Source: Lytechinus variegatus
Lineage: Eukaryota > Echinodermata > Echinoidea > Temnopleuroida > Toxopneustidae
Direction of reading: 5' to 3'
NCBI RefSeq assembly: GCF_018143015.1
Contig: NC_054754.1
Coordinates: forward strand, 23,734,758 to 23,798,757
DNA length: 64,000 bases
Below, piece after piece: positions 45,197 through 56,152 of the stretch (position 1 is its first letter; each line of letters opens with the position of its first letter). Position numbers and translations under genes: made by a program. Under the pieces are notes generated by a model. It had not been told where the DNA came from. It ran no database searches and worked only from the letters and a program-made list of their open reading frames with translations.

Positions 45197-45278
45197 ATGG
45201 CTGCACAGACTCCAGGAATACAACAGCTATTACAGGCAGAAAAGAGGGCCGCCGAGAGAGTTGCAGAGGCCAGAAAAC
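45197..45278 (+). CDS. ATP6V1G: V-ATPase subunit G exon 1
   Basis: 82 bp: 27 codons plus one base, from [17 protein letters not shown] to EARK. Donor C|GTAAGT. Phase 1 intron follows. Confidence 0.95.
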
Positions 45279-48188
45279 GTAAGTTTTTATTCCATTTTAA
45301 ATACAGATACGATAGAATAGGTTAGTAATTAACTGAAACTGTAATATTCGTGATGTTTTTATGATTTTCGTTGGTCAAGAAATTTCTTGACCGTCATGAC
45401 CGTGTACGGTGTATGACTGGGACAGGTGAGGATCCACTGTACCAGGAGGCAGTACGGAGTTCCGGCCCGTGGGCCGGAGCCCAGAAGGTCGCCGCAGGCT
45501 GCCACAGACCTTCGAAGCAGGGTGACCAGATTTCACAAAATGAAATATGTGACAATCAACAAAGAACGCTGCATGAGGATGAGCAGATCGACCGAGCCAG
45601 GTCTTAATTTTAAAAAGATCAACAAAGTCAAAGTAGGCTACACAGTGTAGTGTACTAGTAACTTAGACTTGTGAAAAAATATAAAGAATTTGAAGGGAGG
45701 GTGAATGAAAGAATGAAGGTCAAGGAGAGAATGAAAAGATGACAATGCCATGGATAAGATAGAGGTGTGAAGTATAATAATATCATAGTCAAATAAAAAA
45801 AATGCAAAATTAGAGTCAAAGTATTGTTTGCAAATGTAAGACAAAAAATATTGAGTATTATAAAGTGAGTGTAAAGTAACTTGACCTCACTCATTCAATG
45901 AACAAGGTTATAATATAACCTTGTTCTCACTTATATCTCCACGTGTGGCAAAATAAGGGTGGCAATGTTTGGCTTATTTTCTCTTTTTCTTTGGGGCAAA
46001 TGCTTGATTTTTTTACACTGCCAGTCTCCATTACACCTATTATTCATACAACTTGACTCTTATTCAAATTTGATTCTTTAAATTATTTTTTTCTTAATTA
46101 GAAATAGAGATCAAAAAATGAAAATTTTCTTGCCATATTACTTTCCACCAATAGAGGGCGTACCAAAAAATATGCCCCAAATTCAAGTTTTTGAGCGCTC
46201 TGGTGAATACAAAAATTATTCACAAGTTGCTAATGAAAAATAAATTGCAACTGTATGGAAATTAGTAATTTTGGTCACAAAAGTGATATTTTAATGATTT
46301 TTTAAAGTGTGTGCTCTGTACAACATTGGCATACCATAGTCCTACCTGTAGATTCCCCACAGGCAGGGTGGTAGCAGGGAACAAGTGCTTGACCTCATCT
46401 TGTTTTGTATTATTACTTAATAAATACCTGGTATGTGTATATGTAGGCCTACATATGCAATGGTACGAATTCAATCTGTTTAGCTAATGTTATAATGCAG
46501 ATGATATGAATTAATATATTTATTACTGGATTGTCAAGAATCAAATATTTGCTTGTTCTGCATTATATCTTTGACTCACTAATTACCTGTTAAAACCAGA
46601 GAACAATAGATTCAGTGGACCGAATCTATTGTTCTCTGGTTTTAACAGGTAACAGTGAGTCAAAGAATTGTGACTGGTGTATTCAGTGATCACATTCATC
46701 TGATAAAGTAGACCAAGTAATACCAATAGGTATTGAATGGATTTTATTTGATCCATTATTGGAAATGGCTTATCAAATTTCTCTACATGTACTTGTATAT
46801 TTGCTTGCAAGATTTCTGACAGAGGTCCATATTACGTTTGATAGTCACTTGTAACGTCAAATTCCTTGCATTGAATGAGTATTGCCTTGGGAACACTCAC
46901 TGATCACTCCTTCTGGATGGCTGACAATGTGTACACATTGAACAGAACAGTCTAACTGTAGCATATTACTAAGCAACAGATATTTACTAATTACCATACT
47001 TTCATGACTCATGAAAAAGAATCTTTTTGGTAATATTTTCTATTCAAATCCTTCTAAGACGTTCGTCTCGCCTGCATACATGTATAAAATTGAGACATTG
47101 CATCATACGATAATCGAAATGAACATGATAATTCAAATAAAAGTAGTGTTTGACTTTGAGCGTAATAAAACATGATAATCAATGCTTTATAGATTCAGTA
47201 TTATACATGTATTTTGTCATGTCATCCTGTACACATACTAACTTGTACATGTATTTCCTTTCATATTTGGTATACAGGAAAAGCCAGGAGATTAAAACAA
47301 GCCAAAGAAGAAGCACAACAGGAAATAGAAGCATACAAGAAGGAGAGGGAGACACAATTTGAAGAAATTCAACAAAAGGTAATTCTGAAAGAAAATGGAG
47401 AGTGCAAGAGATGAAATTACATATACTGCAGTAATAGAGAAAGATTTAAAAATCACTTGCAGTGCTTATGTACATGTGCAGTTTAAGACAATGGATGAGG
47501 TTTTAAATGACATGGTGGCTTTTTAACGCCCATCCTAGACGGGATGTACAGTACTATGGTATCACGCTCGGTGTCTGTCCGTCCATCCGATTTTGAGGTC
47601 AAAGGTCAAAGTCACAGTGACATATTTTCATCTTGCCCTTCTGCAGTGCTTGTAAACACGATAATTTCAGTTTAACTTTAGGCTCATATGATTTGGTGTG
47701 TATGATACTAGCATAGATATCAGCAATTCTATCGATTTTGAGGTCAGAAGGTCAAAGGTGAAGTCGCCACCTTCCACTTTTCTTGCTTGACCAATAACTC
47801 CATTTTCCACATTACAGGCTGGCGTATTGTGTGCTCGCCTTAGCAACACTCTTTTTTTGTGAGGATTCATATCTCCTAACAGTGGAAGGTTTGATATTTA
47901 CAGGTGAATAAAAGACTTTGTAAGGGATCCAAATATCTTTATGGATGTAGCATTAATTTTCATACCACTTTTTGGTGTCTGGCTATGCAAGATAAAACTT
48001 TTTTTCATTTTTTTTTTCAGTACTTGGGCTCCAAAGGAGATCAGGCACGTGAGATTGAGATCCAGACCGCTGCTAAGATCCAAGAGATTAACCAGAGAGT
48101 GGGCCAAACTAGAGGGCAGGTCCTAAATGATCTATTCAACATGGTCTTTGACATCAAACCAGAGCTACATCAGAACCTTCAAGTTTGA
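45197..48188 (+). CDS. ATP6V1G: V-type proton ATPase subunit G, three exons (45197-45278, 47278-47378, 48021-48188)
   Basis: Predicted 116-residue protein, the usual length for this subunit (about 118). Subunit G pairs with subunit E as a peripheral stalk that holds the catalytic V1 head of the proton pump on endosomes, lysosomes and other acidic compartments, and has no active site itself. The N terminus '[18 protein letters not shown]' followed by a basic stretch and '[18 protein letters not shown]' is diagnostic of the family. The middle is a continuous charged helix, and the C terminus '[19 protein letters not shown]' matches the conserved family end. Splice sites are canonical (C|GTAAGT, TATACAG|, AAG|GTAATT, TTTTTTCAG|) and phases 1 and 0 join cleanly. 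No lesion is seen. The start is the first ATG in exon 1, preceded by ATAAAAA. Which vertebrate paralogue (G1-G3) it corresponds to cannot be said. Confidence 0.95.
45371..45620 (+). other. GC-rich patch in intron 1, unassigned
   Basis: A segment unusually GC-rich for the intron is open in two + frames (78 and 74 codons) with content such as '[17 protein letters not shown]'. It has no clear splice borders and no recognisable product. It may be a fragment of a repeat or old coding DNA. Confidence 0.3.
46569..46665. repeat. Near-perfect 97-bp palindrome in intron 1
   Basis: Left arm 46569-46613 (CTTTGACTCACTAATTACCT...) and right arm 46622-46665 (...AGGTAACAGTGAGTCAAAG) are complementary over about 44 bp with one short mismatch patch. 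The loop is eight bases (AGTGGACC). A transcript would fold into a long hairpin. Confidence 0.9.
47278..47378 (+). CDS. ATP6V1G: V-ATPase subunit G exon 2
   Basis: 101 bp, completing an Arg codon and then [20 protein letters not shown] to FEEIQQK. Acceptor TTTGGTATACAG, donor AAG|GTAATT, phase 0 intron follows. Confidence 0.95.
47530..47870. repeat. Dispersed repeat with AGGTCA words in intron 2
   Basis: 'CGGTGTCTGTCCGTCCATCC' and 'GATTTTGAGGTCAAAGGTCA' followed by 'GATTTTGAGGTCAGAAGGTC' about 150 bp later. The first contains a perfect AGGTCAAAGGTCA (47596-47608). This type of sequence is common in invertebrate genomes and is not coding. Confidence 0.55.
48021..48188 (+). CDS. ATP6V1G: V-ATPase subunit G exon 3 with stop codon
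   Basis: 168 bp: 55 codons from [19 protein letters not shown] to HQNLQV, then TGA at 48186-48188. The acceptor is preceded by an unusually long T tract. A possible polyadenylation word AATAAA lies at 48596-48601. Confidence 0.95.
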   Translation, partial: YLGSKGDQAREIEIQTAAKIQEINQRVGQTRGQVLNDLFNMVFDIKPELHQNLQV

Positions 48189-48467
48189 TTAGTATATTGA
48201 TTATCCTTTAGTATTTGATTATTTCACCTATTTGGCCAAGATGTTGGAAATGATAAGTACTCTGAGTCCTTTGATTTTGTGGTATGCAATACATGTGCGT
48301 ATTTAGAATGTAACTAGTGTTTAAGCAATGGGTTGATATCCAGATATTTCATGGACATTTTTCTCTTCTGATAATTAAATCTAACTTTTATACTCATAGG
48401 CCTCTCCCATGCAGACTGAGCACATTTACCCATGCTTGTTTGTGAATATTACTTGTGATGAGAAATA

Positions 48468-48541
48468 GCAATCTTATTGCAAATTTGCAATGTCATAAAA
48501 GATACATAAATGTATCTTTTATGACATTGCAATAAGATTGC
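48468..48541. repeat. Long hairpin in the 3' UTR region of the V-ATPase gene
   Basis: Left arm GCAATCTTATTGCAAATTTG... and right arm ...GACATTGCAATAAGATTGC pair almost fully, apart from a seven-base bulge (about 48481-48487). The centre is GATACATAAATGTATC. It lies 280 bp after the stop codon and before the possible polyadenylation word, so it may be in the mature mRNA. Confidence 0.85.
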
Positions 48542-48601
48542 ATTCACTTCTGAAGATCCATATAAGAGGAACTCACCCTGAAAACCAGGCATGTGAATAA
48601 A

Positions 48602-50620
48602 AATTCAATCTCAAAAAGTCCAGCATTTTTTTTTTAATATTTGCATTTTTTCTGCAATTTATTCATAAATCAATGTATTAACATTTTCACATAGTAACAA
48701 AAATATGAATGAATACATTTTAAATGTGACAATCGAAGTGATTAATAATACTGACAAAGACTGATCATGAAATCATACATAAAGCATGTGATATACTGTA
48801 GTAGGTTTGGTAAAATACAGTGGCCAGCTGTTATAATAAAGAATCTGCTTGAAGCAATAGCAGCCAGTAGATTGGCTGCTTATTGGCATTAGGGTTGTAA
48901 TGAGTGCAAGTCCATGTGGGCAGTCCACCGGTCACTGACTGATGCTGCCGGTCACCTGTGCGATTTCTTCTATACTGGTGGACCGCTGAAGTAAAGAAAT
49001 ACGTAATTCTTTTGTATTTCTTTATTTTAATGGTCCACCATTTTTTTGCCAAAAAAAATTATGGGCGCTTACTGGTCATAAAAAAAACCCCACAATGATT
49101 TGGCTTTAGATCTTTAAACTTTATATGAAAGATATACATAATACATATGGTTGATTTTGTTTGTGTCCATGTTTCCTCTTTATATTAGTTTGTATAGGTT
49201 AGTAGTTCTCTTGAAATTTTTTGGAAAAGGATGGCATCATTCAGCAAATATACAAAGATATGGCTTTTAATCAACTACAGATAATGTTTCTCATGTTAAA
49301 TGTTGGCCATGTTCCTTCCAATAACAAAGCAGAACGGACACAAGGCTCTGCTTTTGTAATTCAGCAAGGAGTATCAAGGTCACATGAAATCAAAATCTGA
49401 AAGTCTTGGTTAAGTAATAGAAAGGTCGAATACTGATTTTCATCATATGTGTTCATGTGTAGTATCAGGATGATATGGGGCATGTTTCATGATGAGATGA
49501 GCGATACATAGGAACTACAGCAAATCAATTCTGTTGTACTGGATGAGGCAGACCAACAAGCATATGATGCAACTTGTAACTTCCTTTTGATTATATCAAT
49601 GTCAAACATGTAACCAACAGTCGAATAGAATTTTCAACATTATTTGGAAATGTAGGTTCTCTACCATTCTTTTTTGCAAAGATTTGTCAATTACATTTAC
49701 CAGCACTTGAGACAATTTGTTTTCTTTTTCCAATTATTTTTTATTGGAGTTCTAAGTGCTGCATTGTTTTAAGTATGTGTAGTTGTAGCAAACGGCACTT
49801 TCAGGAGAAAGTCGTTGAAATCAAGGTCAATTCTCACCATATCATGGAAGATCTAGATTTGGTATATTACATATATTTCCAAGTAATGCTATGAATTCCT
49901 GAAATATTAGCAAAGAATAACTTCCCTGAAGGTCACCAACATACATTGTATATAAGCATATGTGGGGTAGTGTATTATTGTTGATTGGAAAGGGACTGAG
50001 CATCTGATGCTTACATTGTCAAGTTTTCAGCAATTACACATTTACATGTAACAGAGTAATTTTGCACCATTTTATTAATTCATATGTACATTCTCTACAC
50101 TGTTGGAAATTTTGTTTTACTCTAATTTTTAGGTCATCACTAAAGCCTAGTCATCACGACAACTGGCATTTGTAAATTACATTAAATTCATTATTGACAT
50201 GTACAGGAAATAAGTTCACCTGTACTCATGTTAAGAGTGCATGCAATCTCATCCTTAGTGTCTCGTGGACCCCTTCTCAATGAGAGCAGGTACCTGTTTG
50301 ATGAAGAAAAGAAGACCTCTATCTTTATATGTATATGCCATGACAGTTGATGACACTTCTCAAATCCTCCAGTTTTTAAAAAATACATCTATTCTAATTT
50401 GGCAGTAGGAGGAAGGTGAAGAAACTGTATACATACATGTACATTGTAGCCCTGTTGTTTGTCATTTTCTTTTCCTTTCTGTTGTAGATCTATTTGAGTA
50501 CCAAGTCAACTTTAAGTGTTTGTAACATTCCAATACAACTGAATTCAATTTTCAATAGGACTGAAAAAGAAAATTGAAAGATTCTTGGTTTACTTGTAGC
50601 TAGTGAGGAGCAGATAGAGT
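48602..50620. other. Downstream of the V-ATPase gene, no feature found
   Basis: No coding frame, long repeat or palindrome is seen. The region may contain further 3' UTR if the AATAAA at 48596 is not used. Confidence 0.4.
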
Positions 50621-50624
50621 CAGT

Positions 50625-50933
50625 GGCCCGTATTCTGAAGTCGGGTTTAACTTAAACTTAGGTTTAAAGTTGTGGTTTAAGTATGGACAGCCAATTGTTA
50701 CATAATCACTAAACAGTAGAGATATCATACTTCAGCTCATTCGGCTCTCGATTCATTCATAATTGTGTAAGAAATACAAATAGATGATTGACTTCACCAT
50801 CGATGAATCAGGAAAGAGCACAGTAAACATGAGAAACATACAACTTATAAAATTTTGATACTTTTGGCCTCTCACACTTAAACCACAGGTTTAAACCTGA
50901 GTTTAAGTTAAACCCGACTTCAGAATACGGGCC
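50625..50933. mobile_element. 309-bp MITE with long terminal inverted repeats
   Basis: Left end GGCCCGTATTCTGAAGTCGG and the right end is its complement, CCGACTTCAGAATACGGGCC. Arms of about 57 bp continue with 'GTTTAACTTAAAC' and 'GTGGTTTAAG'. AGT flanks both sides (50622-50624, 50934-50936) as a probable 3-bp target duplication, suggesting a Harbinger-type or related element. It is non-coding. Confidence 0.85.
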
Positions 50934-51509
50934 AGTATGTTTACTGTGAATTTATTTCCTCCTGGAGATTTATGAAAGAAGGGCAAACATTGATGAACTT
51001 ATCATGCATGTATGTAGGATTAGGTGCCCTATTATAATACAAGGTATGGATGGATCAAAACTCTTGTCAGGCAATTTACTTTGAATGAAACTTTAGTATG
51101 TACACCACATAAAATACAAAATGGTTGTGTTTTTGCATGCCATACACCCAGGGGTATATAGTAATTCAGAAGACAATTTGAAATGGTGCTACTCGGTAAA
51201 AAAAAAAAAATAGCAAGTTTTTTCAGGCTTCGAATCTAACGACAAGTTGTTAAAACTTTAAATATCTGTTTAAAAGTTGTTCGAGTGACGGGCTGAAACA
51301 ATATGCTTGAAATTTACCGTGAAATATGAGTTCACACACTAGAGGAGATGACTGAAATGCCATATGATCTCTCACATGCCACATCCATCTTAGAGGCAGA
51401 CTATTTGACTTCACATTTAATCAGTTTAAGATACAGTATAGTCATTTTACATGTTGCTATTAGGACTGACATGAGTTAGTTTTAATCAGTTTATATCTTC
51501 TCAGTAGAG

Positions 51510-52541
51510 CAGGGGTTCTCAAACTACGGCCCGCGGGCCGGATCCGGCCCGCAGAGCTTCCCAATCCGGCCCGCGAGACTCCGCTGGATTTTTTAAAATC
51601 ACTTTTAAGTCACAATATGTAACATGGCTCAATATGGTTACATTGTGTAGACCTAACCGTAATAAAAGTAATGGCAGTCAAATTAATTGACTTTTAAACA
51701 AAGTTTAGTGGACTTATTCTGTCTGTTCGATCTACTTTCTTATTAGATGAACAGCGCTGTTCTCACCATGTTTGGATCTACATCCAGGTGCGAAAGTGCA
51801 TTTTCCACAATTAACATTTTTAAAGAACTAACTCATACCGAAGTACCTTGAGAGGGGCCGCGAAACGGTTTTCAACGTGCGGGGGGGGGGGGGGCTGGCC
51901 ATGCCAAAAAAATCACAATCATATGGTAATTTTTACGTTTTTGTTCATGGTTTTGGAAAAAAGTGGGGGGCTGAAGCCCCCCCCCCCCCCGCTTCTGCGG
52001 CCCCTGCTTGACCAGTGAACATTTGCACCAGTGCCTTCGTCTGGCAATTGCACCGTTTGTGCCAAGGTTCAAGCAACTTGTTGCTGACAGACTGTCAATT
52101 TTTCCATATTGAAAGTGATTAGGAGACTGACATCCTTGTTAGAGACTTCTATAGACATGCTTTATCATTCATTCTTCTTTGACTTCAAAAAAATAATGTT
52201 ACTTCAAATATTATCTGTCTCCCCAATACCAGGTATTTACAGGTACAATCTAGATTCCTTTTAACAAAGTACTACAAATTTGTTATCATTTATATTGACT
52301 CTCGCTGTATTTTGAAGTCTTTTCTAATTTTGCCTACGTTCCATATGAAACTGTTATAAAGTTGTTGGATTAAATGCTCCCAAAATAAGGTCCATATTGC
52401 ACAAGAGAGCATCTAGGATCCCGACCACAAGGGTCTTTGCGCTTCGCGCACATTTTTTCTTAGTATCCACTTCACCCAGGCCCTTTCAGGTTTACTTGGT
52501 GTCTCATCTGGCCCTTCAAAGAAAAAGTTTGAGAACCCCTG
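51510..52541 (+). mobile_element. hAT-superfamily element with 8-bp target duplication and a decayed transposase end
   Basis: Termini are CAGGGGTTCTCAAACT at 51510 and AGTTTGAGAACCCCTG at 52541. The 8-bp sequence CAGTAGAG flanks both (51502-51509, 52542-52549), which is diagnostic of hAT transposition. Inside, 51765-51850 reads 'FGSTSRCESAFSTINIFK' and 52008-52095 reads 'LTSEHLHQCLRLAIAPF', the two halves of the C-terminal dimerisation region of hAT transposases of the Charlie/GTF2IRD2 type. The halves are interrupted by a second element (51852-52006) and are also out of frame, so the transposase is dead. Most of the gene is missing from this 1-kb copy. Confidence 0.88.
51852..52006. mobile_element. 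155-bp 'CAGGGGCCGCGG' element inserted in the hAT transposase
   Basis: Starts GAGGGGCCGCGAAACGG and ends CCGCTTCTGCGGCCCCTG. The 5-bp sequence CTTGA lies on both sides (51847-51851, 52007-52011). Same family as 30180-30335, which also has a 5-bp duplication. Among known groups, hAT5 and Transib elements make 5-bp duplications. Confidence 0.85.
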
Positions 52542-53022
52542 CAGTAGAGAATAGACCATTCTGTTTAGATTTGTTAACTCTGATCACCACTGGTGAATCA
52601 ACTTTTTTTTTCTCTATCTTTAATTTTTTGAAAATGTTCAACTTATATTCACGTGTCTCCTGAAACTACCTTGGTTGATATTGGTTGTACCGGGTATGTT
52701 TTTTTAAGGTTGTATCTTCCTAGACGAGGGATAAATCAATTTGGGCATGATAGAAACTATCTCTGCTCAAGAAAACCAATTTGTTATCAGACTTTCATGT
52801 TTTTATTTGAAAAAAAAAATCACAGTTAAGATTTATTTGTTATGACGCCCCAGGTTGCAATATATCGGATGGACTATGATTTATGTTAGAATATATACAG
52901 AATGTATGTTTGTTTTTATTGTGTCAACATTTATCAGTACACCCTATTTAGAAAATATATATAAATGTCATATATTACAATTGAAAATTACAGTGTATAA
53001 GTGTCATTTTTTATTCTGTGTG

Positions 53023-53303
53023 GAGCGTTGTGGCCCAGTGGATTAGTCTTCTTACTTTGAAACAGAGGGTCGAGGGTTTGAATCCCAGCCATGGCGTAAT
53101 TTACTTCAGCAAGAAATTTATCCACATTGTGCTGCACTCAACCCAGGTGAGGTGAATGGGTACCCGACTACCCGGAAGGATTAATACCTTGAATGCATGA
53201 GCGCTGAAAAGTAGCTAGAGCTAAAGCCGGGATAATGATACTAAGATCACGCCTCAGAATATTTCTAGATAGATGGCACTGTATAAATGCCTATTATCAT
53301 TTT
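53023..53303 (+). mobile_element. tRNA-derived SINE, complete
   Basis: An A box, TGGCCCAGTGG (53031-53041), and a B box, GGTTTGAATCC (53075-53085), are spaced as in a tRNA gene, so RNA polymerase III could start here. The body follows ('CTTCAGCAAGAAATTTATCC', 'GTGCTGCACTCAACCCAGG') and ends 'GTATAAATGCCTATTATCAT'. It has no acceptor-stem pairing, so it is not a tRNA gene. The tail suggests mobilisation by a partner LINE, not identified. Confidence 0.85.
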
Positions 53304-53739
53304 TTATTCTTTCATGTAATTTGTAATAATTTCCTCTCTTGAAGAAAAAAAAATTCAAAAGGGGCACTATCTTTAAACAAAGAAATCAACTTATTTACAG
53401 TGGCATAATGAGCCAAATATTTTCAGGCGGCTAGATGTCTTATTAGGAAGTTGTTTGCAAGCGAGACAATTTTTTGAAATTTTTATAACGAAAATCCAAT
53501 TTTTTTGATAGATTTTGACATATTAAAAAAATGTGATATTTCAACTCTCCTTTCTCTTTTTTTTCTTGGTCGTGATTTATTATTATTTTTTTTTTGGGGG
53601 GGAAGAGCCCCCAAGCTCCCTCCACCATATGCTTATCTACCCCACTCACATGACTCGTGAAACTTCAGGCACGTGGGATTATTGCGAGGTTTTTTTTCAT
53701 CATAAGTAATAACATATTTAAAAATTAGAATATTGTTTT
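53304..53739. other. No recognisable feature
   Basis: AT-rich DNA with one G8 run near 53595. Confidence 0.4.
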
Positions 53740-54500
53740 TCTTGTTCTGAAAGGGAACTCGTTAACACATAAAAACTGGTCCTGGTGAAAGGGATGCAGA
53801 ACATATTCTTGAGGGCATGGACCTACTAGTAAAAAGGGCACCTATTAGAAGGCAAAAGGCACTTGCTAACGGCATGAAACGGGTCATTCTCAGGTATGAA
53901 AGGGGCACAGAACACGTTAGCGAGGGACACTTTTCTTGGCAAAAAAGGGGCACTGATTCAAGAAAGGGCACTTACAATAAGGCAAGGGGCACTTGCCCAC
54001 ACATGTTTTTATTTCCTTCATAGGTAGTAACATATATTTAAAAAAAACAAGAATATTGTTTTTCTTGTTCTTAAAGGGAACTCGTGAACAAATAAAAACA
54101 GGTCCTTCTCAGGTGAAAAGGGCACAGAACACGTTCGTGAGGGGCACTGATACGAGAAAGGGCACCTATTAAAAGGTAAAAGGGCACTTGCAAAATGTAT
54201 AAAAGGGGCACAGAACCCAACGTACATGAGGGGCACTTTTCTTGGGTAAAAAGGGGCACTGATTCAAGAAAGGGCACTTGCAAGAAGGCAAGGGACACTT
54301 GCTTACACATAAAACAGGTCCTTCTCAAGGGAAAGGGGCACAGAACACCTTCGTAAGGGGCACTGATACGTGAAAGGGCACCTACTAGAAAACAAAAGGG
54401 CACTTGCTAAAGGCATAAAACGGGTCCTTCTCAGGTGAAAGGGGCACGGTACTCGTTCGTGAGGGGGCATTTTTCTTGCGTAAAAAGGGCACTTTTCAGT
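53740..54500 (+). repeat. Tandem array of about 105-110-bp AGGGGCAC-rich units
   Basis: Seven or so imperfect units, alternating between two types so that a pair spans about 215 bp. Shared words are 'GGTCCTTCTCAGGTGAAAGG', 'GGGGCACAGAACACGTTCGT', 'AGAAAGGGCACCTATTAGAA' and 'GGCAAAAGGGCACTTGCTAA'. The word 'GGTC(C/A)TTCTCA(A)GG' starts near 53880, 54101, 54307 and 54422. Open frames on - follow the repeat ('FLLVGALSRIS' words) and are not genes. Confidence 0.8.
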
Positions 54501-54594
54501 GCGTCAAAAAAATTTGGGGGGGGGGACTATGCCCCCGCCAGCACCCCCCAGGATCGCCGCACTGCTGCAGTCACATTTCCCCTACGTCGGCCGT

Positions 54595-54706
54595 ACGGCG
54601 AGTCGAAAACAGCCGTTTTATTCATTTTTATTCAACCCCCCTATATGTAATATGCAGCTATTATACAAAAATAAAAATGTTAAAACGGCTGTTTTCTGCT
54701 CGCCGT
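54595..54706. repeat. 112-bp inverted repeat
   Basis: ACGGCGAGTCGAAAACAGCC followed by GTTTTATTC on the left; the complement with two or three mismatches on the right (AAAACGGCTGTTTTCTGCTC, GCCGT). A short spacer carries 'CCCCCCTATATG'. It is a small foldback or MITE. Confidence 0.75.
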
Positions 54707-54987
54707 TATTACTACATCTATGCATGCTATCTTTAAATAACCAACATATCTTGAATTTGGTGAAAAAATTTAAGATGGTAAAGTTATTTCCTAAGTTATT
54801 CTCTTTATGAACCTTGCTAATGGTCAACAGCAATGCTTTCAACTTCAAGGCCTTACAGGGCCATGTAAACTCTACCCGAGTCTCGTCGAACATTACAGCC
54901 TTTCAAAGCGTAGAAGGCACTGAATGCATTTTTTGTACCCATTAGTATTTCAATATAGCATGAAGGTTCAGATCACAGAGAGCACCA

Positions 54988-56152
54988 GCTCCAAAGATGC
55001 AGCTTATACTCCTGAGCATTTTAGCACCTTCTTCGGAAGAATCGGTCAAACAATGAGGGGATGCCGCCCAAAAATGATTAAGGGCAAAAAGGTCATTGAC
55101 CCCCACCCATTTTCGTCAAAATCTCGGTTTCTGCATAGCTTATTTTAATGATTTTTGTATCAATTTCTATGTTATTTTGGAGAAGGGATTCATTTTTAAT
55201 AATAAAAAGATGAATAAATGTTGTCTTTCTTACTAGATTTTAACCCTTGTTTAATTCAATTTGACCCCCCCCCCCCTTGACGAATTTGTCACTACAAAGG
55301 CGCAAGAAAATGTTTTACTTTGCTGCTCAGTGACATTTTCTTTCAAACCTTGCACATCTCTTCAAACAAAATTTATGACGCCTGTTACGCGTTTTCAAAA
55401 TTACGCAACATTTTTAAGTGCATGTCAGACCACAAATTGTTCAAAAACGTGATTCTCTGTACAAAGTCAATGCAAATTGTGTTTTTAACCCCAAATTCAT
55501 ATATGTATGGTTTAAATACATTTATTTTATGCAATCTATGATTGCAAAATGGTTTCCAACAAACATCGACAAAATAAATTGCGAAAACATAATCAATTTC
55601 CTATATGTATTTTATTGGTTTTTCTTCTTGTGTATTTCTTTGTTTTAAAAACAATAAAATACACTGGGAATTTATCATATTTTTGGAAATTTTTTGTGCA
55701 TGTTTCTTGGGGACCGTTTTTTTAATCATAAATAGCGTACAATAAATCGATTTAAACCAAGAAAAGTAAATATAGTAAGGAGTCACTGAGTGGCGAGGTA
55801 AAACAAATTCTTGCGGCGGCGTAGTGACGAAATTTGTGAAGGGGAGAGAGATCAAACTGACCCGGTTTTTACCTTCTCCCCAGTTAAATAAGGGTTAGAT
55901 TTCGAGTCCAAAGACCTTAATACTCCTTTCATTGTTAAAATAAATTTCTTGTCCAAACTAACATAGAAAAAGACATAAAAGTATCAAAATAGCTTATGCA
56001 AAAGCCGAGATATACAATTTTGACGAAAATGGGTGGGGGTCAATGACCTTTTTGAACCATATCGTGTTTTTTTTGGGGGGGGCGGCACCCCTCAATGTTT
56101 GACCGATTTTTCCCAGAAAGGTGTAAAAATGCTTAAACTTCATATATGGAGC
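54988..56152. mobile_element. 1.16-kb element with arms of about 200 bp, enclosing a TTAACCC-like element
   Basis: Left arm words 'GAATCGGTCAAACAATGAGG', 'GGTCATTGACCCCCACCC' and 'ATTTTCGTCAAAAT' reappear reversed at 55985-56130 ('GGGTGGGGGTCAATGACC', 'CTCAATGTTTGACCGATTT'). Between them, about 55240-55895, lies sequence starting 'TTAACCCTTG' and ending 'AATAAGGGTTAG' with the interior words of the TTAACCC family. A nested insertion or a composite element are both possible. Confidence 0.65.

Noticed and set aside
53023-53100. tRNA gene
   Set aside because: A and B boxes are present but there is no acceptor stem or anticodon arm pairing, and the sequence continues into a SINE body.
54071-54403. 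Hydrophobic 110-codon - strand frame that could suggest a membrane protein
   Set aside because: It follows the 105-110-bp tandem units exactly and changes with them.
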